NCBI RefSeq assembly: GCF_010119935.1
Contig: NZ_CP048209.1
Coordinates: forward strand, 4,653,001-4,717,000
Source of the DNA: Paenibacillus lycopersici
GTDB lineage: Bacteria; Bacillota; Bacilli; Paenibacillales; Paenibacillaceae
Direction of reading: 5' to 3'
DNA length: 64,000 nucleotides
The position numbers and the translations under genes were made by a program. Under the pieces are notes generated by a model. It had not been told where the DNA came from. It did no database searches and saw nothing but the letters and a program-made list of their open reading frames with translations. Of the stretch, positions 8,331 through 17,058 are shown piece after piece (positions within the stretch are counted from its first letter, which is position 1; every line of letters starts with the position of its first letter).

Positions 8331-8475
8331 CAGACTTCATCAGAGCTCATCAGACTTCATCAGACTTCATCAGACTTCATCAGATTTCATCAGATTTCAT
8401 CCAGACTTCACCGTTCACCAGACTTCTCCAGACTACATCAGACATCTCCAGGCTTCTCCAGATAGCACCGGACCG
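8331..8475. repeat. 10-bp tandem repeat CAGACTTCAT and decayed tail
   Basis: Seven consecutive 10-bp units (8331-8400; CAGACTTCAT, CAGAGCTCAT, CAGATTTCAT variants) are followed by progressively degenerate copies to about 8475. It fills the space between two convergent genes and has no coding sense; slippage expansion is the simplest reading. Confidence 0.85.
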
Positions 8476-8539
8476 CACCGGTCTGAACCAATCTGAACCG
8501 CCATTCCGAATGATCCCACCTGCCGACATAACGCGAAGA

Positions 8540-8572
8540 GCGCATGTTCCCGGAAAGCCCGGGAGCATGCGC
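8540..8572 (-). terminator. Terminator of the MFS exporter gene
   Basis: GCGCATGTTCCCGG and CCGGGAGCATGCGC form a 14-bp stem with one G-T pair, extended by GAAG/CTTC, just beyond the leftward stop at 8588. It may also stop rightward transcripts. Confidence 0.75.
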
Positions 8573-8587
8573 CCTTCGTCTTGCCTA

Positions 8588-10039
8588 TTATGCGGCTACG
8601 GCACCTGTCTGCACGGCCTTGACCTTCTTGCGGATCAACAGCGTGAACGGAATGGAGGCCACCGCGATGAACGTCGCGATCAGGAACACGTCGTTGACGC
8701 TCATCGTGAAGGACAGGAGCGGAATGAGCTTCGCGCTCTCCTTGCCGCTCTGCGTCAAGTCCGTCGCATGCGTCAGCGTATGGGACGCCAGCAGGGACGT
8801 GAACAGCGCGATCGCGAACGAGCCGCCGACGTTCCGCACCCAGTTCGTCACGGACGACGCATGGCCGACCATCGTCGGTCCGATCTCTTCCATGCCCGCC
8901 GTGCTCGTCGCGGCCGCGGCAAGCGATACGCCGAGATTGCGGACGGCCATCCACAGGATGATATAGAAATGCGTGCTGTCGCTGTGCAGCTGCGTCATCT
9001 CGTAGCTGCCGTAGATGATAAGCGCAAGGCCGGCGATGGTCATCCATTTCGCGCCGACCTTCGGATAGAGCTTGCCGGCGATCGGCATGGCCAGCGCCAT
9101 GACAAGCGAGGACGGCAGCAGGATAAGGCCGGTGTCCATCGCGCTCGTCTGCTGTACGTTCTGCAGGAACAGCGGCACGAGCAGCGTGCCGGAGTACAAG
9201 CTGATCGTAATGATCGTATTGGCGACGAGCGTGATGGAGAACCGGAAGTTGCCGAATACGCGAAGGTTCAGGAGCGGGTCCTTGGAGCGCAGCTCCAGCA
9301 GGATGAACGCTGCCAGGGACACCAGACCGACGGCGAACAAGCCCAGCGTTCTGCCGGATTCCCAGCCCCATTGACGTCCTTGGCTGAGCGCGACAAGCAG
9401 CGATGCGCTGCTCACCATAACGGTTAGCAAGCCGAGCTTATCGAGCGGCGAAGGCTGACCGATGCGGTAGCTTGGAATCATGATCATAATGAAGATAATC
9501 GCGATAATGCCGATCGGCACGTTAATGAAGAACAGCCAATGCCAGCTAAGCTTCTCGATCAGCCAGCCGCTGATCGTCGGGCCGAACGCCGGCGCAAGCA
9601 TCGCGGACAAGCCCCAGATACTGACGGCGAAGGGCTGCTTCTCCCGCGGAATCACTTGGAAAATAATCGTCATCGTGGCCGGAAGAATCAGCCCCGTGAA
9701 CAAGCCTTGCAAAATCCGAAACGTAATCAGCGAACCGATATTCCACGAAAATCCGCACAGCACCGAGAGACCGACGAAGCCGATCATCGCAAATAAATAG
9801 ACGTTCTTGAACCCGAATTTGCTGCCCAGATAACCCGTCAAAGGGGCGATCGTCCCGAGCGACAGCATGAAGCCGGTCAGCGTCCACTGCACCGTGCTCA
9901 AGCTGGCGTCAAAGTCTTGCATGAAGATCGTCAGCGCTACGTTGATCGTGCTGATGCCGAGAATGCTCAGAAACGCACCGAAGAAAATAGCGGTCATGAT
10001 CGGCCAGAAGCGGATGTTCGCTACTGTCGCATTGCTCAT
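8588..10039 (-). CDS. DHA2-type MFS multidrug exporter (14 TM)
   Basis: This 483-residue protein fits the EmrB/QacA drug:H+ antiporter family: about 14 hydrophobic segments and the motif-A region GYLGSKFGFKNVYLF. The conserved loop GSLITFRILQGLFTG is also present. The start is the ATG at 10039 (MSNATVANIRFW) with GAGGGAGAG upstream; a longer frame to 10120 lacks a plausible site. It is divergent from a TetR gene at 10231, so drug-induced derepression is likely. The substrate range is not predictable. Confidence 0.9.
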   Translation of the reverse strand: MSNATVANIRFWPIMTAIFFGAFLSILGISTINVALTIFMQDFDASLSTVQWTLTGFMLSLGTIAPLTGYLGSKFGFKNVYLFAMIGFVGLSVLCGFSWNIGSLITFRILQGLFTGLILPATMTIIFQVIPREKQPFAVSIWGLSAMLAPAFGPTISGWLIEKLSWHWLFFINVPIGIIAIIFIMIMIPSYRIGQPSPLDKLGLLTVMVSSASLLVALSQGRQWGWESGRTLGLFAVGLVSLAAFILLELRSKDPLLNLRVFGNFRFSITLVANTIITISLYSGTLLVPLFLQNVQQTSAMDTGLILLPSSLVMALAMPIAGKLYPKVGAKWMTIAGLALIIYGSYEMTQLHSDSTHFYIILWMAVRNLGVSLAAAATSTAGMEEIGPTMVGHASSVTNWVRNVGGSFAIALFTSLLASHTLTHATDLTQSGKESAKLIPLLSFTMSVNDVFLIATFIAVASIPFTLLIRKKVKAVQTGAVAA

Positions 10040-10129
10040 ACAGAAGTTCTCTCCCTCGCATTGAAATAATGGCTCTCTGCTTTGCGTCCGCCATTTTGTA
10101 AAATGATCATACCTCATCATCTGGATAAA

Positions 10130-10160
10130 GTAAACTCATTTTAACCATTTCGGTTTAATT
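10130..10160. promoter_or_regulatory. Possible TetR operator in the exporter/regulator gap
   Basis: TTTTAACCATTTCGGTTTAATT in this divergent gap is a near-dyad (TTAACC versus GGTTTAA with one extra T). It lies between the two divergent starts, where a TetR operator is expected. The symmetry is imperfect, so this is only a candidate. Confidence 0.3.
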
Positions 10161-10171
10161 CGGCCAGTTGG

Positions 10172-10200
10172 TTTATTTCGAGCTCCGATATGTGTATACT
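10172..10200 (+). promoter_or_regulatory. Promoter of the tetR-like gene
   Basis: TTTATT (10172-10177) and TATACT (10195-10200) are spaced 17 bp apart, 31 nt before the ATG at 10231. Confidence 0.45.
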
Positions 10201-10230
10201 GGTAGGTATAGAAAGAGAGTGTGAGCGCGT

Positions 10231-10917
10231 ATGGAAACGACCAACGAAACGCAAAACTGCCGGTATACGGACGAATCCATCAAGAACAAGTACGTGGCTA
10301 AGCTCCTTCATCCCGTGAAATCGAACGGCTTCCAAAGCTTCCGCATGGACGACATCGCCAAGACGATGGATTTGTCCAAAGCGACCTTGTACAAATATTT
10401 CCAGTCACGAGATGAGATCATCGACTACTTGACCAAGCTGATCATCAAGTACGTCATCGGGGCCGAATGCCAGTTCGAATCGGGCAGTCCCGACGCTTAT
10501 ATGAGAGGGATCAGATCCTCCTTCGCCCAAACGCTGCTGATCGCCAATTATGGCACGGAGGCATTCTTCGGCGATCTGCGCGAGGTGTATCCGCAAATGA
10601 TGGCGTCGATCGACGTCGCGATCAGCGAGCGGAACGAGCGGCTGCGCCGCTTCTTCGAGAAAGGCATCGAGGAAGGCTACTTGAATGACTCCAATGCGAC
10701 GCTGCTCATCATTCAGGATGAGCTGATGTTCCGCAATTTGCTCGATCCGCACTATTTGATGAAGCATAATCTGACCCTGCGCACGGCGATTTCCGATTAT
10801 TACGACATCCGCAAGCGTCAGCTGTTCAAGCCGGACGTTTACGACCAGATCGACGATTCGGACATGGCGGAGCGCATCGAGCAGCTCGTGCGCAAAGTCA
10901 CCTACGGCGTGTATTGA
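10231..10917 (+). CDS. TetR family transcriptional regulator
   Basis: This 228-residue protein has an N-terminal helix-turn-helix (FRMDDIAKTMDLSKATLYKYFQSRDEI, ~residues 37-60) typical of TetR repressors. An all-helical ligand-binding domain follows. GAGAGTGTGAGCGC precedes the ATG. It is divergent from the DHA2 exporter and is the likely repressor of that gene and of itself. Confidence 0.9.
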   Translation: METTNETQNCRYTDESIKNKYVAKLLHPVKSNGFQSFRMDDIAKTMDLSKATLYKYFQSRDEIIDYLTKLIIKYVIGAECQFESGSPDAYMRGIRSSFAQTLLIANYGTEAFFGDLREVYPQMMASIDVAISERNERLRRFFEKGIEEGYLNDSNATLLIIQDELMFRNLLDPHYLMKHNLTLRTAISDYYDIRKRQLFKPDVYDQIDDSDMAERIEQLVRKVTYGVY

Positions 10918-10948
10918 GCTTGATTGCCATCCGTTTAGATCGACATGC

Positions 10949-10993
10949 AACAAGGTCCGCAGCGGCGCTTTGCGCTTCGCTGCGGACCTTGTT
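10949..10993. terminator. Bidirectional terminator between convergent genes
   Basis: AACAAGGTCCGCAGCG and CGCTGCGGACCTTGTT form a perfect 16-bp stem between the rightward tetR stop (10917) and the leftward diguanylate cyclase stop (11047). The stem ends in AACAA/TTGTT, so it can act on either strand. Confidence 0.85.
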
Positions 10994-11046
10994 CGTTAGG
11001 AGCCTGTTCCCGGCGCGGCCGGCGGATCGATGCAGTCCTGTTGCTA

Positions 11047-14000
11047 TTACGTTAATATCCCCGCTAATCCGTCTCCGCCGTCTTCGCCTGGAATCCCTCT
11101 TGTTCCCGCGTGCGCGGCATGTTCATGCTCCGATTGCACGACGACCCGGTTGCGCTTCCGTTTCGCCTCGTACAAGCATTCGTCGGCGGCCGACACCAGC
11201 GATTCTTCGTCGCTTCCGGGCGCAGGCACGACGGATGCCACGCCCAGGCTGATCGTCACGAAGCGGCTTACTTTGGAATTCGCGTGTTCGATTTCCTTGC
11301 GTTCGATTCGCCTCCGCAGCGACTCCGCGAGGGCTGCCGCTTCCTCTAGCGACGTCCCCGGCAGCACGACGGCAAACTCCTCGCCGCCGTACCGCGCCAC
11401 GAACCGGTTCGGCGCATGAAGTGAGGAGCGGATCAGCGCGGCCGTCGTCTTCAGGCACGTATCCCCGCCGAGATGCCCGTACGCGTCGTTGTAGGCTTTG
11501 AAGCAGTCGATGTCCAGCAGGATGAGCGACAGCGTCTCCTGCTGAAGCGCATGCCTGCTCCATTCCGCGCGCAGCTGCTCGTTGAAATAGCGCCGGTTGA
11601 ATATCCCCGTCAGCCCGTCCAGCGCGGACAGCTTCTGCAGCTCCTCGTTCGCCGCTTGAAGCGCCGACTGAATCGCGACCCGGCCCGTGATGTCCGACAG
11701 CGCGACGAGCACGCTGTTCAAGTTCCCCTCGGCATCGAACAGCGGCGAGCAATTGCACGAAATGATCGCGCGCTCCCCGTCCGGCCGCTTGTACATGTAC
11801 TCGACGTTCGTTACCGCCAGGCCCGTCCGCCTTGCGATCGATACCGGGAACGCCTCGACCGGCAGGAAGCGGCCGTCCATATCGTACAGTTCCCAGATAC
11901 GGTCATCGTACTTGCGGCTCACGATCGTTTCTTTGTCCATGCCGAAAATCGTTTCGGCCATCCGGTTCGCCATCGCGATCCGCCCGTCTTTGCCGACGAC
12001 GATGATGCCGGACGGAACCGTCTCGATGATCGTGGCAAGCCGCATTTGGCTTTCGGCAGCCGTCTGCTCCAATTCCTTGCGAACCGATACGTCCTGGAAG
12101 TAGATCGAGAGACCGTCCCTCGACGGATAGATATGAACCTCGTACCAGGCATCAAGGAACGGCATATACCCTTCCACCGAATACGGGAGCTGCTCCTCCA
12201 TCGCCAGCCGGCAGTGCTCGTAAATCGCCGTTTCCCTGATTTCCGGCAGCACCTCCAGCAGATGCCTGCCCATTATTTCCGCATGGCGCCGGCTCAGCTT
12301 GCGTTTCGCCTCGCTGTTGACGTAGGCGAACGTCCAGTCGGTGTTGAGCGCGATGAACGCATCCGTGATGCTTTCCAAAATGCCGTTCATCCGTTCCTGC
12401 GTCTCGCGATAAGCCGCCTCGGCTTCCTTAAGCTGGGTGATTTCGCGGCTGACGGAGATAACGCCTTTAATGTCGCCCGCATTGTCGCGGAAAGCCGAGT
12501 AAGAGGTCTGATAGCTGCGCTCCGCGCCATCCGGCATGTACATGCTCCAGTCGATCACGGTCGTCTTCTCCCGCAGCGCCAGCCGCTGGGCATCTTCATG
12601 CAGGCTCGCGTCCTCGGGCTGCATCAGCTCGTGCAACGTCATGCCCCGCAGCGGTGCGCCGTTATGAACGGCGTAGTCGTCCATCGTCCGCCCGTAGATG
12701 CCCGTCAAAATCAGTTCGGAATCGAACGTCGCCACGATTTCTTCCATGGAACCGACGATCAGCCTGAAGCGCTCCTCGCTCTCCCGAAGCTCCCGTTCGA
12801 CCTTGCGCTGTTCCGTAATATCGGTGCCGATGCCGATGATCCGCATGATGTCGCCTCGCGGCTCCCGCACGATCGTGTTGGACCATGCGATCAGCCGCGT
12901 CTCGCCCGTGCGCGTCCGCCAGTGATTCTCGTAAACGGTGCCGCTGCCCGTCGTCAGCAAACATTGGAAAAACGACTGCAGCGCGGCATGCTCGTCTTCG
13001 GGAACGAGCTTCTCGAACAGCGACGCGTTCCGCACCTCGTCGAAGCTGTAGCCGGTCGCTTGCTCGCAGCTGCGGTTGAACCGCAAGATCCGCCCCTCCT
13101 TGTCCAGCACGACGATGAGCGACTGCGCCGTATCGACGATCGACGAGGCGAAATTGCGTTCCGTCCGGAGCGCCTCCGTGCGTTCCTCGATCGTATCCGA
13201 CATGGCATTGAACGCGGCCCCGAGCTGCTGGAACTCCATCGTCGTCGAATCCAGCACCGCCGGGTGGATCCGGTAATCGTACCCGCCCTCCTTCACCTTG
13301 CGGACGCCGCGCAGCAGATGATTGACCGGCGCCGCGATCCGCTTCGAGACGCGGAGCATGACGAGCGCCGCAAGAACCATCGAGAGCAGAATGATCAGTC
13401 CCGCATACGTGATTTCGGTATACAGCGAAGCCAATACGTCCTGCCTCGCCGCCTCTCCGACGATGAGCCAGCTGCCGTTTTTCGCCCAGTTATAGACGCC
13501 GTAGACCGGAATGCCCCGGTAATCGTCATACGCCCGCTTGGATTTGACGCCGTTCAGCGCCTGGTCCATCAGCGCCGGCCGGATCTTGACCGGCTGTTCG
13601 CCGCCGCTGCCTTCGCCCGTAATCAGCGTGCCTTGCCGGTCGACGATATACGTCTGCCCGCGCTCGCCGTACGTGAACTGCCTCATCAGCTGCTCGATCG
13701 TGGTCAGCTCGACCGTCCCCAGAATGACGCCGATGCTGCTGCCCGCGCCGCCAATGACCGGAGCTGCGAAAACAATGATCTGCTTGCCGTCCATGCGCGA
13801 CCGAATCACGTCCGAGATCGACGCCTTGCCTTCCATCGCTAGTTTGAAATACGACCGGTCCCGGGCATTGATGCCCGTCAAGCTCATACCGTCCGGATGG
13901 ATGAAGCTGATGGAACGAAATTCGCTGTGCTGGCTCGTGATGATCCCGATCAACTGCTCCAGATGCTTCAGATCTCCCTTGTTCGCCGCGGCGTCGTCGG

Positions 14001-14235
14001 CGATGATCCGAATATCCGACATTCTCGAGTCCAGCCATTTATCGATAAACTGCCGCTGCAGTTGAATCGTTTGATCCAGTTGGCGGTAGATGTCGCGCTT
14101 CTGATGCATGGTCTCCACGACCGAGAAGATCGCCGTGCATGCGAATCCGACGATCAGCACGAACACGAGCACGAGTGCGCGCAGCCTTCCGTTCAACGTC
14201 GATTTTCTCCTGAATCGATGCATCTTCGCAATCAT
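11047..14235 (-). CDS. Membrane diguanylate cyclase with dCache, HAMP and PAS domains
   Basis: This 1062-residue sensor would make cyclic di-GMP from two GTP. In order it has: a TM segment (~20-40), an extracytoplasmic dCache-like domain (~45-280), a second TM (~285-308), HAMP (~305-360), four PAS-type modules (~370-490, 500-610, 620-735, 740-870) and GGDEF. The active-site motif GGEEF (950-954) is intact. The inhibitory I-site RxxD expected just before it is replaced by HAPN, so product inhibition at that site is unlikely. There is no EAL domain. AAGGGAG precedes the ATG. The last ~30 residues are a low-complexity tail. Confidence 0.93.
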   Translation of the reverse strand: MIAKMHRFRRKSTLNGRLRALVLVFVLIVGFACTAIFSVVETMHQKRDIYRQLDQTIQLQRQFIDKWLDSRMSDIRIIADDAAANKGDLKHLEQLIGIITSQHSEFRSISFIHPDGMSLTGINARDRSYFKLAMEGKASISDVIRSRMDGKQIIVFAAPVIGGAGSSIGVILGTVELTTIEQLMRQFTYGERGQTYIVDRQGTLITGEGSGGEQPVKIRPALMDQALNGVKSKRAYDDYRGIPVYGVYNWAKNGSWLIVGEAARQDVLASLYTEITYAGLIILLSMVLAALVMLRVSKRIAAPVNHLLRGVRKVKEGGYDYRIHPAVLDSTTMEFQQLGAAFNAMSDTIEERTEALRTERNFASSIVDTAQSLIVVLDKEGRILRFNRSCEQATGYSFDEVRNASLFEKLVPEDEHAALQSFFQCLLTTGSGTVYENHWRTRTGETRLIAWSNTIVREPRGDIMRIIGIGTDITEQRKVERELRESEERFRLIVGSMEEIVATFDSELILTGIYGRTMDDYAVHNGAPLRGMTLHELMQPEDASLHEDAQRLALREKTTVIDWSMYMPDGAERSYQTSYSAFRDNAGDIKGVISVSREITQLKEAEAAYRETQERMNGILESITDAFIALNTDWTFAYVNSEAKRKLSRRHAEIMGRHLLEVLPEIRETAIYEHCRLAMEEQLPYSVEGYMPFLDAWYEVHIYPSRDGLSIYFQDVSVRKELEQTAAESQMRLATIIETVPSGIIVVGKDGRIAMANRMAETIFGMDKETIVSRKYDDRIWELYDMDGRFLPVEAFPVSIARRTGLAVTNVEYMYKRPDGERAIISCNCSPLFDAEGNLNSVLVALSDITGRVAIQSALQAANEELQKLSALDGLTGIFNRRYFNEQLRAEWSRHALQQETLSLILLDIDCFKAYNDAYGHLGGDTCLKTTAALIRSSLHAPNRFVARYGGEEFAVVLPGTSLEEAAALAESLRRRIERKEIEHANSKVSRFVTISLGVASVVPAPGSDEESLVSAADECLYEAKRKRNRVVVQSEHEHAAHAGTRGIPGEDGGDGLAGILT

Positions 14236-14385
14236 TGTCGGTCACTCCCTTGCTGATAGAAAATGAATCGGATTTCCTGAGTGTACCATTCGACGATAAA
14301 TGAATAAATCCCTTCCGGTTTTTCAACTATTTGTCGTTTTTTGTCGCATGATTTTTTGCCGCATGAGCCGCATGAAATGAGAAAA

Positions 14386-14405
14386 AAACCCGTTCGCACG
14401 GGTTT
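14386..14405 (-). terminator. Hairpin with T-run, left bracket of element copy B
   Basis: AAACCCGT, loop TCGC, ACGGGTTT forms an 8-bp stem, followed on the minus strand by seven T residues: a textbook terminator for leftward transcription. A decayed version of the same hairpin lies on the far side of the element at 15134-15154 (18 of 21 positions identical). Confidence 0.8.
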
Positions 14406-14430
14406 GGGCTTGTTGAGAAACTTATAGGTT

Positions 14431-15130
14431 GCTTCGAGCAGACTCGTGGCAAACCGCACCCTGGAACGCGAGCAGATCCTGCTGCCGTTTCGCCGGCGCG
14501 GCACGGACTGCTGGCACCGTTTCGAACCGGCCGGCTTCATGTCGGCTGGTTCACGGTGCGTCCGTTGATGCAAGGAAGCCAAGGGAGCTTAGGAAGCCCA
14601 GGAAGCCCAGGAAGCCCAGGAAGCGGACAGGAGATCCGTTATTCGCTTCTTTATGACGTTTTGTCGTGTGCTGGCGGACAGGAGATCCGTTATATCGGCT
14701 GATTAGCTTGTTTCCGATGTCATTCGGGGACATTAACGGATCCTGTGTCCGCGCGCTGCCCTAAAAAGCCCGATTTCGCCAAAATAACGGAACCTCTGTC
14801 CGCCAGGGGTGCGGGGTTGACAGCCGTCATACGGCGTCACACCTCACGAGGGGAGCCGCGCGAGGTGTAGAAGTATTGGGGAGGGGTACTTTTCCTTTCA
14901 ATACAGGCGGCGGATTCGCCGGGCGACGGCGGCTTTTCCGGGGCGGCGCGGATTCGCCGGGCGGCGCGGTTCGCCGGGTGGCGCGGTTCGCCGGGCGGCG
15001 CGGATTCGCCGAGCGGCGTGGTTCGCCGGGCGGCGCGGATTCGCCGGGCGGCGCGGTTCGCCGGGCGGCACGAATTCGCCGGGGCGGTGCGCGGATTCGC
15101 CGAGATGCGGCGTCGAGCTTTCCCAACAGC
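14431..15130 (+). repeat. Dispersed four-motif intergenic element, copy B
   Basis: The left arm starts GCTTCGAGCA and contains the hairpin GAACCGGCCG...CGGCTGGTTC. The direct motifs start at 14624 and 14675, the inverted motifs at 14734 and 14785, the same spacing as copies A and D. Between left arm and motifs sit four 9-bp units AGGAAGCCC (14591-14626). Between motifs and the right end (CGTCGAGCTTTC, ~15110-15123) a GC-rich tandem repeat has expanded. No credible protein is encoded. Confidence 0.8.
14906..15106. repeat. GC-rich tandem repeat (TTCGCCGGGCGGCGCGG units)
   Basis: About ten imperfect units of roughly 15-17 bp, built from GATTCGCCGGGCGGCGCG and GTTCGCCGGGCGGCGCG. Reading frames through it give Arg/Pro/Ala-rich nonsense on both strands. 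It lies inside element copy B and is absent from the other copies, so it is a local expansion. Confidence 0.85.
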
Positions 15131-15133
15131 CTG

Positions 15134-15154
15134 ACACCCGTTTGCACCGGTTTG
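15134..15154 (-). repeat. Right bracket hairpin of element copy B (decayed)
   Basis: A 21-bp stretch matching the hairpin at 14386-14406 at 18 positions but with a mismatched stem (ACCCG against CCGGT). It lies between the element and the nuclease stop at 15203, where a terminator would be expected. Confidence 0.55.
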
Positions 15155-15202
15155 ATTCGTTCCCGTGTTGCAGCAACGACTACGAACCGTCAGCTCCGGC
15201 CG

Positions 15203-16042
15203 TCATTTCTCGCAGGCGATGCCGTCCTTGTCGCCGTCCAGCTTCGCGCTGTATCCGGGGTCTCCCTTGCGAAGCGGCGTCTTGCCGGCCGCTTTCGCTT
15301 CGGCGCAGCTGCGGAAGGCAGTTCCGCTTCCTACTGACGCGGACGTCCCTGCCTCGGCATTGGTATCGGCGTTGATATCGGAATTCGTAGCGTTATTTGT
15401 ATCGGCATCGGTTTCGGAAGCTGCATCGGGAGCGGATTCGGCCCCAGCGTCTTCGTCTGCCGAGCCGTCCGCGATCTTCGGCGATATGGCCGTGAATCCC
15501 GACGTATCTTCCCACATCGCCTGGAATTGGCGCTCGAACGATCGGGCGACGTCCTCGTTCCTCAGGACCATCAGCACTTCGTCGTTATCGGTGCTGGCGG
15601 ACTTCGAGTAATTGAACGATCCCGTCGTCGCCGTCTTCCCGTCGGCGATCGTCATTTTGAGATGCATCAGGCCGCTGTGGGTGTTCCGTTTCATCGGAAT
15701 GCCCGCGCTGCCGAGCAGCTTCAGCGCCTCCTGCTGACTCTTGCCCCCGGATTGGATCCGGTCCGTAATGATGCGGACCTCGACGCCGCGCTTCTTCGCG
15801 CGCTTGATGGCGTCGACGATGTCCGGCTTCGTCAGGCTGTATATCGCGATGTCCAGCGTAGACGAAGCGCCGTCGATTACGCCGATCAGCAGCCGGTCCG
15901 GCTTCTGGCCTGCCTGCGTGAATGCCCACTCTGCCGAGATGCCTTCCGCTTCCGGCGCCGATGCCGTCGGCGAAGCGTAAATGGAGCAGCCGGCTACGAA
16001 GATGGACAATACGGCCGCGAGTACGAATGGTATGCGTTTCAT
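15203..16042 (-). CDS. Secreted PLD-like nuclease lipoprotein with excalibur domain
   Basis: This 279-residue lipoprotein has a signal peptide ending in a lipobox (VAGC, Cys19). A single phospholipase D superfamily half-site follows, with HLKMTIADGKTATTGSFNYS (His, Lys, Asp ~residues 127-134), as in Nuc-type nucleases that work as dimers. A low-complexity Asp/Ala/Thr linker leads to a C-terminal excalibur domain with the calcium-binding signature DGDKDGIACE. It probably degrades extracellular DNA at the cell surface. AGGAGG precedes the ATG. It lies 59 nt downstream of the anti-sigma gene on the same strand, so it may belong to that regulon. Confidence 0.9.
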   Translation of the reverse strand: MKRIPFVLAAVLSIFVAGCSIYASPTASAPEAEGISAEWAFTQAGQKPDRLLIGVIDGASSTLDIAIYSLTKPDIVDAIKRAKKRGVEVRIITDRIQSGGKSQQEALKLLGSAGIPMKRNTHSGLMHLKMTIADGKTATTGSFNYSKSASTDNDEVLMVLRNEDVARSFERQFQAMWEDTSGFTAISPKIADGSADEDAGAESAPDAASETDADTNNATNSDINADTNAEAGTSASVGSGTAFRSCAEAKAAGKTPLRKGDPGYSAKLDGDKDGIACEK

Positions 16043-16101
16043 GATGCTGCTTGCCTCCTGCTTGCGGTTTTCCTCCTAGTGTACCATGAAACGAAGCAGG
16101 A

Positions 16102-17058
16102 TCAACCGCGCTGCAGCTTGAAGACGAGTACCTCGGGCTCGGTCGGATTGCGGCTTCCGCCGGACGGCTCCACCGTCAGCGCAAGATGATGCGCTTGGAG
16201 CAGCAAGCTCTGCTTCACGTACAAATGCGCACGGCTCGCCTGATCGCGGTGAAGCAGCCCCAGATTGACATGCTCGTGCTTCGTCTCGTCAACGGCCCAT
16301 ACTTGAACGTCATGGCCGACGCTCGGCAGCAGCCCCTCCAGCATGACGTACACTTCGCCGGACATGTTGTTGAACCAAATATACCCGTCGCCCAGCTCTT
16401 CGAGCTCGGGATGCACTTTATAGCCCGCCGTCTGCGGGTCCAGCAGGAACGTCGCGGCCGTCGGCTCAAGGGTGGCGGCGGATACTTTGCGCTGCTCCTC
16501 CTGGTTCTGCGACGAGCGGTACAGCCCCGTCGCGCACACCACGAGCAGCATCGCGGCCGCTGCCGCGACGATACCGACGCGCCGCTGCGCGTGCAGGGCG
16601 CGGCGGACGCGCAGGCCGGCGGAACGCAGCTGGAAGCGCAGCCGCAGCCGGCGGTAGAGCGCCGCGGACAGAATCGGCGGCTCCGGCTGCGGATCCCGCG
16701 CCGCGAGGCCGCCCGCTGCCGGGGCACTGCCCGGCCATGGCTCGCCCGATTGCGGGTCTCGCGCCGCGAGGCCGCCCGCTGCCGAGGCACTGCCCGGCCA
16801 TGGCTCGCCCGATTGCGGCTGCACAGCCTCCGCGCGAAGCCGCTCCGGCGCCGTATGCTGCGCCGCCGCATTCATGTCCCCGGCAAGCAGCGGCTCCCAT
16901 GTCTGCCGCGTCGCCAGGCACCGGGCGCAGTGCGCAAGATGGCGCAGCATCGCATCGCGTTCGGCCGCCGGCTTGCCGCCGAGCAGCCAATCGATCCAAT
17001 CCTCTTCCGCGTAATGCTTGACGCATGCTTCCGGCTCGCAATCTTGCCGTTCGTTCAT
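16102..17058 (-). CDS. Anti-sigma factor, zinc-binding, RskA-type C-terminus
   Basis: This 318-residue protein holds the adjacent ECF sigma factor. It has a ZAS zinc motif His40-x3-Cys44-x2-Cys47, a long Pro/Ala linker, one TM segment (~160-180) and an extracytoplasmic RskA-like domain that begins after the TM. The linker contains a 21-residue unit (PQSGEPWPGS...GGLAARD) present twice in tandem, residues 81-101 and 102-122, with one substitution. AAGGAGGTG precedes the ATG at 17058, which overlaps the sigma stop by 4 bp. A longer upstream frame belongs to the sigma gene region and was rejected. Confidence 0.9.
   Translation of the reverse strand: MNERQDCEPEACVKHYAEEDWIDWLLGGKPAAERDAMLRHLAHCARCLATRQTWEPLLAGDMNAAAQHTAPERLRAEAVQPQSGEPWPGSASAAGGLAARDPQSGEPWPGSAPAAGGLAARDPQPEPPILSAALYRRLRLRFQLRSAGLRVRRALHAQRRVGIVAAAAAMLLVVCATGLYRSSQNQEEQRKVSAATLEPTAATFLLDPQTAGYKVHPELEELGDGYIWFNNMSGEVYVMLEGLLPSVGHDVQVWAVDETKHEHVNLGLLHRDQASRAHLYVKQSLLLQAHHLALTVEPSGGSRNPTEPEVLVFKLQRG
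16693..16818 (-). repeat. In-frame 63-bp duplication in the anti-sigma linker
   Basis: Two nearly identical 63-bp units encode residues 81-101 and 102-122 of the anti-sigma factor. Being a multiple of three, the duplication keeps the frame; it lengthens the segment between the zinc domain and the membrane. Confidence 0.85.

Noticed and set aside
11473-13842. Rightward open frame of about 790 codons
   Set aside because: Entirely antisense to the diguanylate cyclase; high GC makes long spurious frames. No domain pattern or ribosome site.
14827-15337. Pro/Arg/Ala-rich open frames on both strands
   Set aside because: Produced by the GC-rich tandem repeat in element copy B; no start sites or conserved domain.
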